45,159 nt of DNA, from contig LVCQ01000007.1 in NCBI GenBank assembly GCA_001644975.1, positions 1-45,159 on the forward strand, given 5' to 3'. The DNA comes from Piscirickettsiaceae bacterium NZ-RLO1. GTDB taxonomy: Bacteria > Pseudomonadota > Gammaproteobacteria > Piscirickettsiales > Piscirickettsiaceae. The notes beneath the pieces were generated by a model. It saw only the letters and a program-made list of their open reading frames with translations, had not been told where the DNA came from and did not search any database. The stretch's first letter is position 1; each line of letters opens with the position of its first letter. A program made the translations under genes and the position numbers. This document shows positions 16,796 through 26,241 of the stretch, piece after piece.

Positions 16796-17648
16796 ATAAA
16801 AATTCAACCATTAGGTCACCATGTGCTGACGTAAGTTCAACGGTGACTTGATGTTTGCAATCCGGATTCTTTTCTTCTGACTTTTTGTATGAAAATGGTG
16901 GGTTTGCATGCACCATACAGTCTAAAGTGCCAAGTTTACCGCAGCCATGGCCGATGATTATATTGACATACTCAGATGCAGCGTCGAGGCTAAGTGGAGT
17001 GATTTCGTTATGGCTATCATCCATTAGCAGTTTGCCTGCGACATTGATTACGAGTGCTTCGGGCATGGTAAGCGCATAATAGAAGTTTTTCTCTCCGGTG
17101 ATTTCTTGAGTAAATGTATAGTGATTTTGGTCTGTAGAAATTGCTTTGGTCTCGGTGCTTACTCCAGTGATTTTAACCATTTCGCGCGCAATGCGTAAAA
17201 ACATTTTAAGGGTATGATCGAGCATAGCTTTGACGGCAATCGCTTCAGGAATGTTATCTAGGTTAGCTTTTAATAGTTCTTCATGCTCTTCTTGCGCTTT
17301 TTTGTGTGCTTGAACTTCTTTATCTAAAACGTCTTGTTGGATGTGCCCAAGGGCGAGCAAAGCTTCACCAAAAAAAATACGGCGTGCTTTTTGTGTGTTG
17401 AGGAGCTCTTGAACTTGTTCATCATTAATGAGCTTTAAATCAGTTGCAATTTCTCCAAACTTACGGTCAGAACGCTGTTGCTCTGCATTAATTGAAGCGA
17501 CTTGATTCTCTGTAAGCCAGCTTTTTTCTATGGCGACCTCACCAAGAGAAATATTATGCTTTTTCTGATATTCGACTGCATCAATGAGAGCTTCTGGCGT
17601 GATTAGCCCTCTTTCTAGTAACCATTGTCCAAAGAAGTTTGCCGCCAT
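16785..17648 (-). CDS. CheX-type phosphatase domain with four GspE/MshE-type N-terminal repeats
   Basis: This 287-residue protein has an unusual make-up. Residues ~5-120 hold four consecutive 29-residue units, each with a pattern like FGEhhhxxGxIxxxxhxxhhxxQ (FFGQWLLERG, SLGEVAIEKS, KFGEIATDLK, FFGEALLALG). These resemble the repeats of GspE/MshE N domains. The C-terminal ~150 residues end in a CheC/CheX-like module. The phosphatase signature ExxN is Glu226-Tyr-Val-Asn229 in DAASEYVNIIIGHGCGKLG. It follows the cheY gene on the same strand by 26 nt, so it likely dephosphorylates that CheY. The arginine typical of c-di-GMP-binding MshE repeats is absent, so nucleotide binding is doubtful. Confidence 0.75.
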   Translation of the reverse strand: MAANFFGQWLLERGLITPEALIDAVEYQKKHNISLGEVAIEKSWLTENQVASINAEQQRSDRKFGEIATDLKLINDEQVQELLNTQKARRIFFGEALLALGHIQQDVLDKEVQAHKKAQEEHEELLKANLDNIPEAIAVKAMLDHTLKMFLRIAREMVKITGVSTETKAISTDQNHYTFTQEITGEKNFYYALTMPEALVINVAGKLLMDDSHNEITPLSLDAASEYVNIIIGHGCGKLGTLDCMVHANPPFSYKKSEEKNPDCKHQVTVELTSAHGDLMVEFLFKK

Positions 17649-17674
17649 GATATCTTCCCCTAATGATATAACTT

Positions 17675-18046
17675 TTATAATTTCGTCAAAGTTCTAAGAA
17701 CAACGAGGACGCTTTCTTTATCGTAAGGCTTGAGTAAATAGCCTTTCGCACCGATGGTAATTGCTTGTTCAACAGTATCTTCTTGCCCCATGGAAGTGGC
17801 CATGACAACTTGAGCATGGGGGTCAAAATCTATGATCTTTTTCAGTGCAGACATGCCGTCTAGTTCTGGCATGACGATATCCATCAGGACAAAATTAGGC
17901 TTTAATTTTTTATATTTCTCAACACCATCATTGCCATTATGGGCAACATCGATAATATCGAACTCCGAACCACTCAGTAGATTTTTGGCGATCCCATGAA
18001 TGGTTTTTGAGTCGTCGACTGTAAGTACAGTGTACGCTTTGTCCAC
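17675..18046 (-). CDS. CheY-like single-domain response regulator
   Basis: This 123-residue receiver domain has no output domain. Asp11/Asp12 (VDDSKT), phosphoacceptor Asp56 (LMDIVMPELDG), Thr84 (MATSMGQ) and Lys106 (LLKPYD) complete the site. The MGQED stretch after the Thr recalls CheY proteins that work with CheC/CheX phosphatases. The start is GTG with a strong AGGAGG. The CheX-type gene lies 26 nt downstream, so the two form a regulator/phosphatase pair; no kinase is nearby. It follows rluC on the same strand after about 90 nt. Confidence 0.92.
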   Translation of the reverse strand: MDKAYTVLTVDDSKTIHGIAKNLLSGSEFDIIDVAHNGNDGVEKYKKLKPNFVLMDIVMPELDGMSALKKIIDFDPHAQVVMATSMGQEDTVEQAITIGAKGYLLKPYDKESVLVVLRTLTKL

Positions 18047-18138
18047 TTCTCTTCCTCCTGCGAGGTCTGGCGAAGTTCTAAGTTCTTATTTCATTATAGT
18101 TGAATGCTACAAAATCGATGGGCTCTGAATTTTGTTAT

Positions 18139-19095
18139 TTATGATTGCAACTGCTCTAAGTGTTTTAGGCGTTTTAGGCAATTATTTAGTTCTTTGGGGT
18201 AAGGGGCTGTAACCATAAAGTTTTTTTGGCTGGTAGGGTGGGTGAACTGCAAAGAGATTGCATGTAAGAACAGTCTATTAAGGTTTAATTGTTGTTTTGC
18301 CCAGTTATTTTCTTCATGTCCGGTATATTTGTCATCACCTAAAATTGCGTGGCCTTGAGACTGTGTGTGTACACGAATTTGGTGGGTGCGGCCAGTTTTT
18401 GGACGTGCTTCGATAAGACTGGCTTGTTTAAAGTATTCTAGGCATTTGAAGTAAGTTTGAGAGGCTTTGCCTTCTTCTTGGTGGACGCGGACAATGCGCT
18501 CGCCGGAGTGACGTGTATATTTTTTTAAAGGTAAAGTAATCTGTTGGCAACGTTTAGGCCAATGTCCACTGACTAAGGCATGATAGTGCTTTGACACCTG
18601 ATTATTTTGAAATTGCTCATGTAACGCTTTAAGGGTGCGGCGTTTTTTAGCAATTATTAGGCAACCTGAAGTTTCACGGTCAAGACGGTGTACGAGCTCT
18701 AGAAAATGAGCGTTAGGGCGTAATTGCCTTAAGGCCTCAATAATGCCATAACTTAGACCGCTGCCACCATGAACGGGCATTTTACTTGGCTTATTAATGA
18801 TTAATAGATCATCATCCTCAAAAAGAATAGCGCTTTCTAAGTGGTTAATTGAGTTTATGTTCAGTGGTCGTGCAGGTGAGCGTTCGGCGGTGCGGATAGG
18901 GGGAATGCGAATAATGTCTCCTTCTTCCAGACGATAGTGAGCTTTGATGCGTTTTTTATTAACACGCACTTCACCTTTTCTCAAAATACGGTAAACATGG
19001 GTTTTGGGGACGCCTTTAAGTTGAAGAAGAAGAAAATTGTCGATACGGCGGCCGACTTGATCGGTCTCTATTTTAATAAAAACAGCGGTATTCAT
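18139..19095 (-). CDS. rluC: 23S rRNA pseudouridine synthase RluC
   Basis: This is an RluA-family pseudouridine synthase; E. coli RluC modifies 23S rRNA positions 955, 2504 and 2580. An S4 RNA-binding domain comes first (RRIDNFLLLQLKGVPKTHVY, RKGEVRVNKKRIK), then the catalytic domain with Asp in VHRLDRETSGCLI and the later GRTHQIRVH motif. The ATG at 19095 (318 aa) is used; a TTG at 19110 in the same frame would add five residues and has no better SD. It diverges from rne, as in many gammaproteobacteria. Confidence 0.93.
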   Translation of the reverse strand: MNTAVFIKIETDQVGRRIDNFLLLQLKGVPKTHVYRILRKGEVRVNKKRIKAHYRLEEGDIIRIPPIRTAERSPARPLNINSINHLESAILFEDDDLLIINKPSKMPVHGGSGLSYGIIEALRQLRPNAHFLELVHRLDRETSGCLIIAKKRRTLKALHEQFQNNQVSKHYHALVSGHWPKRCQQITLPLKKYTRHSGERIVRVHQEEGKASQTYFKCLEYFKQASLIEARPKTGRTHQIRVHTQSQGHAILGDDKYTGHEENNWAKQQLNLNRLFLHAISLQFTHPTSQKNFMVTAPYPKELNNCLKRLKHLEQLQS

Positions 19096-19576
19096 GCTTT
19101 TTGTGCTCAAAGTTAATCATATAATTTGCTCATAATTTATGCTAGTATACCAGCTTGGTGCTCAAGGCGTTATGTATTTGGGCCTGTTCACGGATCACCA
19201 CTTATCGTGAGCCTTAAAAATTTTTGGGTATTTCACAATATGTGTTTAATATAGCTGAGGAATTTTTTGTTAAGCGAATACACTTCAGCAACATGGTACT
19301 TAATTAAAGTGTTTACTTTATAGATAGCACTTAAGATTGGTCGTCAGTAGTGAACAGGGTTAATGGCAAGAGGTGAAGCACAAATAAGCAACGCTTATAA
19401 TGTAATGCTTATTTATCTAGAGTGTGAATTAGGTAGAGCGAAGCTGCAAAGGCCCTATCAGTCTTAATTAATAATTAAGAGGAATGAACTTTGCTAGTGG
19501 CTATTTGACAGTTGATAATTGTAGATTGCAGTTAGAGTTAAAAAAGAGTTTTATTTAGAGGATATAAAATTAGATT
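19096..19576. other. Long rluC/rne divergent gap; probable rne 5' leader
   Basis: This 481-bp gap has no supported gene. It holds several potential hairpins: TCACG/CGTGA (19188-19210, followed by a T run), ATAAGCA/TGCTTAT (19384-19412) and TCTTAAT/ATTAAGA (19462-19480). A TATAAT lies at 19396-19401. In E. coli the long rne 5' UTR folds into hairpins that let RNase E cut its own message. The size and structure here fit such a leader, but this is inference. Confidence 0.55.
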
Positions 19577-22249
19577 ATGAAAAGAATGCTCATTAATGCT
19601 TCGCAGCCAGAAGAGTTGCGGGTGGCAATGGTCGATGGGCAGCATCTATATGACTTAGATATCGAAACAGCAGGATACGAGCAAAAAAAAGCGAGCGTAT
19701 ATAAAGGACGAGTGACCCGTATCGAGCCAAGTCTAGAAGCTGCATTTGTAGAGTATGGTGCAAGCCGCCATGGTTTTTTGCCCCTAAAGGAGATTGCTCC
19801 TGAATACTATGACACGACAGCCAATACCGATAAGCGTGGCCGTGTTCATATCCGTGATGCAGTGCGCGAAGGCCAAGAAGTTCTTGTTCAGATTGACAAA
19901 GAAGAGCGTGGCACGAAGGGTGCGGCGTTAAGTACTTATATTACTTTGGCCGGTTGTTATTTAGTATTGATGCCAAATAATCCGCGTGCTGGCGGCATTT
20001 CACGTCGTATCGATGGCGAAGAGCGTGAGGAGCTTAAGCAAATTTTAGAACAGCTTAACTTGCCAAATGATATGGGTTTAATCATTCGTACGGCAGGCAT
20101 AGGCAAAAACCTTGAAGAAATTCAATGGGACTTAAGCATTTTGCAAAAGCAATGGCAGGCAATTCGCGCAGGATTTGCACGCATTGCAGCCCCCTCGCTC
20201 ATTTATCGTGAAAGCGATGTTGTTCTGCGGGCGATTCGTGATTATTTACGTCCAGGAGTGAATGAAATTGTTGTTGATGACCGTGATGTGTATGATCGCA
20301 TTGCGCACCATTTAAAGCAATTACGCCCTGATTATTTAAATTGCTTAAAACACTATCAAGATCCGGTGCCATTATTTAGTCGATTTAATATCGAAGGACA
20401 GATAGAAAGCGCGTTTGAGCGTGAAGTGCGTTTACCTTCGGGCGGCGCGATTGTCATTGATCATACTGAGGCAATGATCTCTATTGATATTAACTCGGCG
20501 CGAGCGACCAAAGGTGGCGATATTGAAGAGACTGCTTTTAATACCAATATTGAAGCTGCTGAGGAAGTTGCCCGTCAGTTGCGCTTGCGTGACTTAGGCG
20601 GTCTGGTTGTTATTGACTTTATTGACATGGTACAGCCACGCCATCAACGTGATGTGGAAAACTGCTTGCGTGATGCTTTGAAAATGGACAGGGCGCGTGT
20701 GCAGACTGGGCGTATTTCACGCTTTGGCTTATTGGAGATGTCAAGGCAACGCTTGCGTCCAGCTTTAGGCGAGTCAAGTCAGCATGTTTGTCCGCGTTGT
20801 AGTGGTCATGGTTATATTCGCGGCATTGAATCGCTTGCGCTGGCGGTGATGAGATTACTTGAAGAAGAAGCGATGAAGGGTCAGCAGGGTCAAATTCAGG
20901 CGCAGTTACCTGTGGAAGTTGCGACTTTCTTATTGAATGAAAAACGTGGTATTTTGGCACAGATCGAAAAACGCCATCGTGTGAGTCTGTTGCTAATTCC
21001 AAATATTAACTTGCAAACCCCGCACTATCAGGTGATGAGTGTTTCTGATCAGGCACGTGAAGATGCGGCAAGTTATAGTTTAGTCAGCCAAGTACAATCT
21101 GCTGAGGACTTAACGAAAGCTGCGGTTAAGTACGAAGAACCTGTAGTAAAAGATTTAAGTTATGGCGCGTCACCTAAGCGTGGTTTATTAAATAAGCTGT
21201 GGCAATATCTCTCAGGAGCCAGCCATAATCACAATGCTCAGGCGAGTGAAGATACGACTGCAACGGTAGAACCAATTCGGCCAGTGAAGGCGCATTCTCC
21301 ATCTTCCTCTTCTAGTTCAGAAGGGCGGGATCGAAATAAGCGTCAAGGAAGCACCGGCGGTGGTTCGGGGCGTCGCAGTCAAGGCGGCGGACAGCTTGCT
21401 GCAGCACCGAGTAAAGGCCAAAGTGGCGGTGGTCGCCACCGTCGCAATGAAGGTGGTACAGCAGCAAAAGGTAACTTAGCTTCTTCAGGCGAGTCACATG
21501 AGCGTAGTAATAACCGCTCAAATTCAAATAAGACGACAGATGCACGGAGAAAGTCGACAGGCGGCAAGTCATCATCAGCTTCGCAGCAGCGTAAGTCAGT
21601 AAAATCTGCTACTGATGTGGATAAAGATGTGAGTAAAAAAGCGGCGACAACACAGCGTACTGAAGCCATAGTTGAGGTGAAAGCGGCTGTGGAGCCGGTG
21701 TCTGTAAAAGCTGCTGTAGAGCAACCCTCATCCGCATTATCTTCATCTGTTGAGGCGAAGGTGACGACGACTGGTGGGGCGACCACGTCTGCTCAGAAAG
21801 TAGAGGAAGTCGTAGTTGAGCAAGCAGCAGTGATGGAAAAAATTGTTCGTGCTAAACGTCCTGATTTCACGAAGCTGGAGTCACAGGTTGAGACGGCAGT
21901 GGTCAATTCAGGGGTGATAGATAGTGCTGTGCCCTCTTCGTATCACCATGCGAATGTCGGTACACATCGTCTGGAGCCTTGGCGTTCTGCGCTGTCTGCG
22001 GCTGCATCATCAATCGCTGAGATTAAGCAAGTTGAAACGATTGCTAATGATGAGAATAGCACTGAAAATGTGATTGCTAAGGTGGTAGAAAAGCTGCATC
22101 AAGGTCGCTCGCCATTGCAATGGCAGGAAAGGCTCAAAGGAAGTCAAGCGGCAATCAGTCATTCTATTGAGAGTATTCGCCAAGTTGAGACGAAAGTTGC
22201 TGTGGCTATAACGGCTGCTGAAAATCAGGTAAAGACGAATATTCAATAA
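19577..22249 (+). CDS. rne: Ribonuclease E
   Basis: RNase E is the endonuclease that starts most mRNA decay and matures rRNA and tRNA; the C-terminal half usually scaffolds the degradosome. The catalytic half is complete: an S1 domain (residues ~35-125), metal-binding Asp304 (SIDINSARATKGG) and Asp347 (VIDFIDM), and the zinc-link CPRCSGHG with Cys405/Cys408. From about residue 550 the protein is disordered, rich in Ser, Gly and Arg, then Ala/Val/Glu-rich. No helicase or enolase site was recognised. At 890 residues it is shorter than the E. coli protein (1061). An in-frame A8 tract at 19683-19690 is intact. Confidence 0.96.
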   Translation: MKRMLINASQPEELRVAMVDGQHLYDLDIETAGYEQKKASVYKGRVTRIEPSLEAAFVEYGASRHGFLPLKEIAPEYYDTTANTDKRGRVHIRDAVREGQEVLVQIDKEERGTKGAALSTYITLAGCYLVLMPNNPRAGGISRRIDGEEREELKQILEQLNLPNDMGLIIRTAGIGKNLEEIQWDLSILQKQWQAIRAGFARIAAPSLIYRESDVVLRAIRDYLRPGVNEIVVDDRDVYDRIAHHLKQLRPDYLNCLKHYQDPVPLFSRFNIEGQIESAFEREVRLPSGGAIVIDHTEAMISIDINSARATKGGDIEETAFNTNIEAAEEVARQLRLRDLGGLVVIDFIDMVQPRHQRDVENCLRDALKMDRARVQTGRISRFGLLEMSRQRLRPALGESSQHVCPRCSGHGYIRGIESLALAVMRLLEEEAMKGQQGQIQAQLPVEVATFLLNEKRGILAQIEKRHRVSLLLIPNINLQTPHYQVMSVSDQAREDAASYSLVSQVQSAEDLTKAAVKYEEPVVKDLSYGASPKRGLLNKLWQYLSGASHNHNAQASEDTTATVEPIRPVKAHSPSSSSSSEGRDRNKRQGSTGGGSGRRSQGGGQLAAAPSKGQSGGGRHRRNEGGTAAKGNLASSGESHERSNNRSNSNKTTDARRKSTGGKSSSASQQRKSVKSATDVDKDVSKKAATTQRTEAIVEVKAAVEPVSVKAAVEQPSSALSSSVEAKVTTTGGATTSAQKVEEVVVEQAAVMEKIVRAKRPDFTKLESQVETAVVNSGVIDSAVPSSYHHANVGTHRLEPWRSALSAAASSIAEIKQVETIANDENSTENVIAKVVEKLHQGRSPLQWQERLKGSQAAISHSIESIRQVETKVAVAITAAENQVKTNIQ

Positions 22250-22272
22250 TTATTTTGTTGTTTTTAGTAAGG

Positions 22273-22304
22273 CGCCCTGGTTAATCAGGGCGTTATGCGT
22301 TTTA
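22273..22304 (+). terminator. Terminator after rne
   Basis: The 7-bp GC-rich stem CGCCCTG (22273-22279) / CAGGGCG (22286-22292) is followed by TTATGCGTTTT, a mediocre T tract. Confidence 0.7.
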
Positions 22305-22329
22305 GAGTGCATTATATTTAGAGGGTATC

Positions 22330-22947
22330 ATGACCATTTTTGTTACAAGGCGCAGTGCAATTGTTTGGATTGCCTTTATAGTTATTGTTTACGGAATGAG
22401 TTATTGTTGGTTAGATTTACCTGTTGCGTTGTTTTTTAAAGCACATGGCGAGGGCTTTTACGCATTGGCAGGTTTAGTGAGTACTGTGTTTAGCCCTGAA
22501 CATTGGTTGATGCTTGCTATTGTGGCAACGGTTGCTGTGGTGGTGATACCAAGGCGTTTTCAACGTGCACGGGGCTGTGTACGTGAAGTTGCATTTAGCA
22601 TTGTTTTGGCTGTAGTGGTTGGGCTTTTATTAAAATATGGTTTGGCGCGCTATCGGCCAGTTGAGTTTTTTCAGCACCAACTGTATGGTTTTCATTTTTT
22701 TTCAATGCATCATGATTTAAACTCTACACCTTCTGGGCACAGTTTGGCTGCATTTGCAGGGTTAACACCACTCGTTTACTATTGGCGGTGGACAGTGATT
22801 CCTGCACTGTTGATTGGTGTTATTGTGATGCTTAGTCGCTTGGTGCACCTGGATCACTATTTGAGTGATGTGTGGTTAGGAGCTTGGGTGGGTATTGGTT
22901 CAGCCTGTCTTATTCATCAATACTATCAAGGTAATAAGTTGAATTAG
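22330..22947 (+). CDS. PAP2-family membrane phosphatase
   Basis: This is a 205-residue integral membrane protein with about five or six hydrophobic helices. The three acid-phosphatase motifs are present: KYGLARYRP (KxxxxxxRP), STPSGHSLAA (PSGH) and SRLVHLDHYLSDVWLG (SRxxxxxHxxxD). Family members remove phosphate from lipid pyrophosphates or phosphatidates: undecaprenyl-PP, phosphatidylglycerol-P or lipid A 1-phosphate. The exact substrate cannot be told from motifs. It stands alone between rne and gshA. Confidence 0.85.
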   Translation: MTIFVTRRSAIVWIAFIVIVYGMSYCWLDLPVALFFKAHGEGFYALAGLVSTVFSPEHWLMLAIVATVAVVVIPRRFQRARGCVREVAFSIVLAVVVGLLLKYGLARYRPVEFFQHQLYGFHFFSMHHDLNSTPSGHSLAAFAGLTPLVYYWRWTVIPALLIGVIVMLSRLVHLDHYLSDVWLGAWVGIGSACLIHQYYQGNKLN

Positions 22948-23107
22948 TTGAGATAATTTTCATTATTGTTTTAGCTCTATCTCTTGTTCTTCGATCAATC
23001 TTTGTTATCCTAATTTTTTACAAAGAAGCGATCGGGCCTCATGTAATTTTTAATGTCTAAAGTCCATATTGAAAGATAAAATAAAGCAAAGCTGAGGAAT
23101 TTTGTCA

Positions 23108-24700
23108 GTGTATAAAAAAATGCAGCAAGTGATCGATAAAGCTGATTTAAAGTCATTAGGACTGATTTATCGAGGTCTTGAAAAAGAGAATATGCGTATC
23201 GATAGCCGTGGCTATATTGCATTGACGGATCACCCAAGAGCGTTAGGTTCTGCTTTAACAAATCCATGGGTGACGACTGATTTTTCAGAGAGTCTAGTGG
23301 AGGTGGTTACACCCGCTGTTGCAAGCTTAAGTCAGTTAAAGCAAGATATTTCCACAATCAGTCAATTTTGTTATGCCCGCTTAAACAAAGATGAGCTGTT
23401 TTGGCCGGCAAGTATGCCAAGTTGCCTTAATGAGAGCGATATTCGACTCGCTTATTATGGTAAAAATAACTCGGGTAAGATGAAACAGATTTATCGTCAG
23501 GGTCTTGCTGAGCGTTATGGCAAAACCATGCAAATGATTGCCGGAATCCATTATAATATCTCATTTTCTAAAGCGTTGCTTGAGTCGTTGTGGCACTATG
23601 ACGGTAAATCCTGTTCTTTGGCCGAATATACGAATCAGCGTTATATGGGGTTGGTGCGTAATTTTTTCCGTTATGGTTGGTTGTTGCCTTATCTATTTGG
23701 TGCTTCGCCTATGGCCAGCGGAAGGTCAGTTAATGAATCTTTTGATTTTCTACAGGCACAAGGACAGGATTACATTGGACCTTATGCGACGTCTTTGCGC
23801 TTAAGTCGCTTAGGTTATCAAAACAAGGGTAAGCACCTAATGCATATTTCATATAACAGTGTGGAAGAATATGCGAGTAGTATTTTACAGGCGACACGTA
23901 CGCCTTATGCACCTTTTTCTAAGTTGGGTATTTGCACCAAAGATAAGGCAGGGCAGAGACATTATACTCAGTTAAATGATGCCTTATTGCAGATCGAAAA
24001 CGAGTATTACAGCCCGATGCGGCCAAAGCAGCCGGCAGAGCGTTGTAAACGTCCTGTCGCGAGTTTATTAGAAAAAGGTGTGTGCTATATTGAACTGCGT
24101 GCTTTGGATTTAAACCCGTTTGAGCCCTTGGGTTTTGAAGCGGGAGAACTTGAGTTTGTTGATTTATTTTTATTGTTTTGTTTGTTAGAAGATAGTCCTA
24201 TGCTCAGTGCTGCTGAGTTGGCTGATGCAGAGTTCTGTTTGCAGCAAGTGGCAGAATATGGTCGCAAGCCGGGTTTGATGTTGGCAATTCAAGGTAGGCA
24301 AGTGTCATTGCAAGATGCAGCCGAGGGGCTATTTGAAGCGTTATTACCGTTAGCTGAACGCTTAGACGCAGAACAGGCTCAGGCTGGGAGTTATTTAACT
24401 GCTTTAAATGCTAACTATAAAAAACTAGCTGATATAAATTTGATACCATCAGCAAGATTACTGGATGAGTTTTTAGCATCAGGAATAAATTATACTGAAT
24501 TTATGCTGAAATATGCGTGCAAGCACCAGGATTACTGGCAACAGCAAGCCACTAATCCAGCTGATTTTCAGCGTTTTGATGATCTTGCTAAGCGATCACT
24601 AATAGAATTTGAGGGCATAGAGCAGGCCGAGCAGGTCCCGTTTGAGGAGTACTTAGCTAGATACTTTCAACAAGGCGATGCAAAAAAAGTTGGGCAATAG
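23108..24700 (+). CDS. gshA: Glutamate-cysteine ligase GshA
   Basis: GshA makes gamma-glutamylcysteine from glutamate, cysteine and ATP, the first step of glutathione synthesis. The 530-residue length matches the gammaproteobacterial type 1 enzyme (E. coli 518). RGLEKENMRID, ALTNPWVTTDFSESLVEVVT, GIHYNISF and CYIELRALDLNPFEPLG are the family's characteristic stretches. The frame opens at a TTG (23102), but GAGGA at 23094-23098 is too close to it, so the GTG at 23108 is the better start. No gshB is in the window. Confidence 0.94.
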   Translation: MYKKMQQVIDKADLKSLGLIYRGLEKENMRIDSRGYIALTDHPRALGSALTNPWVTTDFSESLVEVVTPAVASLSQLKQDISTISQFCYARLNKDELFWPASMPSCLNESDIRLAYYGKNNSGKMKQIYRQGLAERYGKTMQMIAGIHYNISFSKALLESLWHYDGKSCSLAEYTNQRYMGLVRNFFRYGWLLPYLFGASPMASGRSVNESFDFLQAQGQDYIGPYATSLRLSRLGYQNKGKHLMHISYNSVEEYASSILQATRTPYAPFSKLGICTKDKAGQRHYTQLNDALLQIENEYYSPMRPKQPAERCKRPVASLLEKGVCYIELRALDLNPFEPLGFEAGELEFVDLFLLFCLLEDSPMLSAAELADAEFCLQQVAEYGRKPGLMLAIQGRQVSLQDAAEGLFEALLPLAERLDAEQAQAGSYLTALNANYKKLADINLIPSARLLDEFLASGINYTEFMLKYACKHQDYWQQQATNPADFQRFDDLAKRSLIEFEGIEQAEQVPFEEYLARYFQQGDAKKVGQ

Positions 24701-24789
24701 TACATGAGTTGTTAGAATGGGCCGCTGATGGATGAGTTTTGAGTTTAAATTAAATTAATTTTAGTAAGTTAGATTAGGTTAAATAAGAT

Positions 24790-26211
24790 ATGAGCCAGGT
24801 TCGCACGCGTTTTGCTCCAAGCCCAACAGGATATTTACATATTGGTGGTGCACGTACTGCACTTTATTCATGGTTATATGCTAAGAAATCAGGTGGCAGT
24901 TTTGTGCTACGGATTGAAGATACTGATTTGGAACGTTCTAGCCAAGCGTCTGTGGATGCTATTTTAGCAGGCATGCACTGGCTGGGTTTACACTGGGACG
25001 AAGGCCCGTTTTATCAGATGCAGCGTATGCAGCGCTATTGTGAAGTTATTCAGCAATTACTTGCTGAAGGCAAGGCGTATAAGTGTTATTGCTCTAAAGA
25101 GCGTTTAGAAGCATTGCGTGAAGAGCAGATGGCGAATAAACAAAAACCACGTTACGATGGTTGTTGCCGTCATTTAGCTCAGCGAGATCATCAGCAGGCT
25201 GAAGAAAACCAGCAGTCTTTTGTCGTTCGCTTTAAAAATCCTACAGAAGGATCGGTAATTTTTGATGACTTTGTGCGTGGGCGTATTGAAGTGAGAAATC
25301 GTGAGCTTGATGATTTAATTATTGCTCGTAGCGATGGTACCCCGACGTATAATTTTACAGTGGTGGTTGATGATATGGATATGGCGATGACCCATGTCAT
25401 TCGTGGTGATGATCATATTAATAATACCCCAAGGCAAATCAATATTTTTCATGCGCTAGGGGCGAAGATTCCAGCGTTTGGTCATGTGCCGATGATTTTA
25501 GGTGAAGATGGTAAGCGCTTGTCTAAACGTCATGGTGCAGTGAGCGTGATGCAATATAAAACGGATGGTTTTTTGCCTGAGGCGCTACTTAATTACCTGG
25601 TACGTTTGGGGTGGTCACATGGTGATCAGGAAATTTTTTCCATGGATGAATTAATCCAATCATTTGATGCTAAAAATATTAATAAAGCCGCATCAACGTT
25701 TAATATGGATAAGTTACTTTGGTTAAATCAACATTATTTAAAAACGTTGCCATTAGTGCGGATTATCGCTGACTTTAAAGAAATGGCAGCGTTTTGCAAT
25801 TTAAATCTTAGTCAAGGACCTGAACTTGAACTATTAGTTAAAGTGCAGCGTGAGCGGGTAAAAACCTTAGTTGAAATGGTCGAAAGCTCTCGCCTTTTCT
25901 ATGAAAATGATGTTGAACTGGATGAAAAAACAGCCAAGAAAAATTTACGACCGGTAGCACTCGCTGCATTAGAAAAATTAAAACATGAATTTTCACTATG
26001 TGACTGGGATGAAGCAAGTTTACAACAGGCCATAGAAAAGACAGCGCTTGAGCTGGATTTAAAGATGGGGAAAGTGGCCTTACCTTTACGTACAGCAATT
26101 ACAGGGGGTGCTGGAACACCAGCGATTGATATCACCCTAAAAATGATTGGTCGAGAGCGCGTGGTTGCACGCCTTGAGCAAGCAATTCATTATATCCAAG
26201 CACGGAGCTAG
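24790..26211 (+). CDS. gltX: Glutamyl-tRNA synthetase
   Basis: This class I synthetase (473 aa) charges tRNA-Glu. The HIGH motif appears as [10 protein letters not shown] (residues ~16-25) and the KMSKS motif as [10 protein letters not shown] (~residue 240). A cysteine cluster around residues 98-125 ([15 protein letters not shown]) fits the zinc-binding insertion. The C-terminal helical domain contacts the anticodon. Whether it is discriminating or also makes Glu-tRNA-Gln depends on whether glnS or gatCAB exists elsewhere. ruvC follows after 30 bp. Confidence 0.96.
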   Translation: MSQVRTRFAPSPTGYLHIGGARTALYSWLYAKKSGGSFVLRIEDTDLERSSQASVDAILAGMHWLGLHWDEGPFYQMQRMQRYCEVIQQLLAEGKAYKCYCSKERLEALREEQMANKQKPRYDGCCRHLAQRDHQQAEENQQSFVVRFKNPTEGSVIFDDFVRGRIEVRNRELDDLIIARSDGTPTYNFTVVVDDMDMAMTHVIRGDDHINNTPRQINIFHALGAKIPAFGHVPMILGEDGKRLSKRHGAVSVMQYKTDGFLPEALLNYLVRLGWSHGDQEIFSMDELIQSFDAKNINKAASTFNMDKLLWLNQHYLKTLPLVRIIADFKEMAAFCNLNLSQGPELELLVKVQRERVKTLVEMVESSRLFYENDVELDEKTAKKNLRPVALAALEKLKHEFSLCDWDEASLQQAIEKTALELDLKMGKVALPLRTAITGGAGTPAIDITLKMIGRERVVARLEQAIHYIQARS

Positions 26212-26241
26212 ACTAATTATTACTTGTCGTGACATTCGCTT

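Noticed and set aside
19484-19561. 25-codon ORF in the rne leader (leader peptide?)
   Set aside because: AAGAGG is too close to its ATG for normal initiation and the codon content looks random.
21379-21786. Minus-strand 135-codon frame opposite the rne tail
   Set aside because: It is a shadow of the Ser/Gly/Arg-rich RNase E tail; low complexity on one strand keeps the other open.
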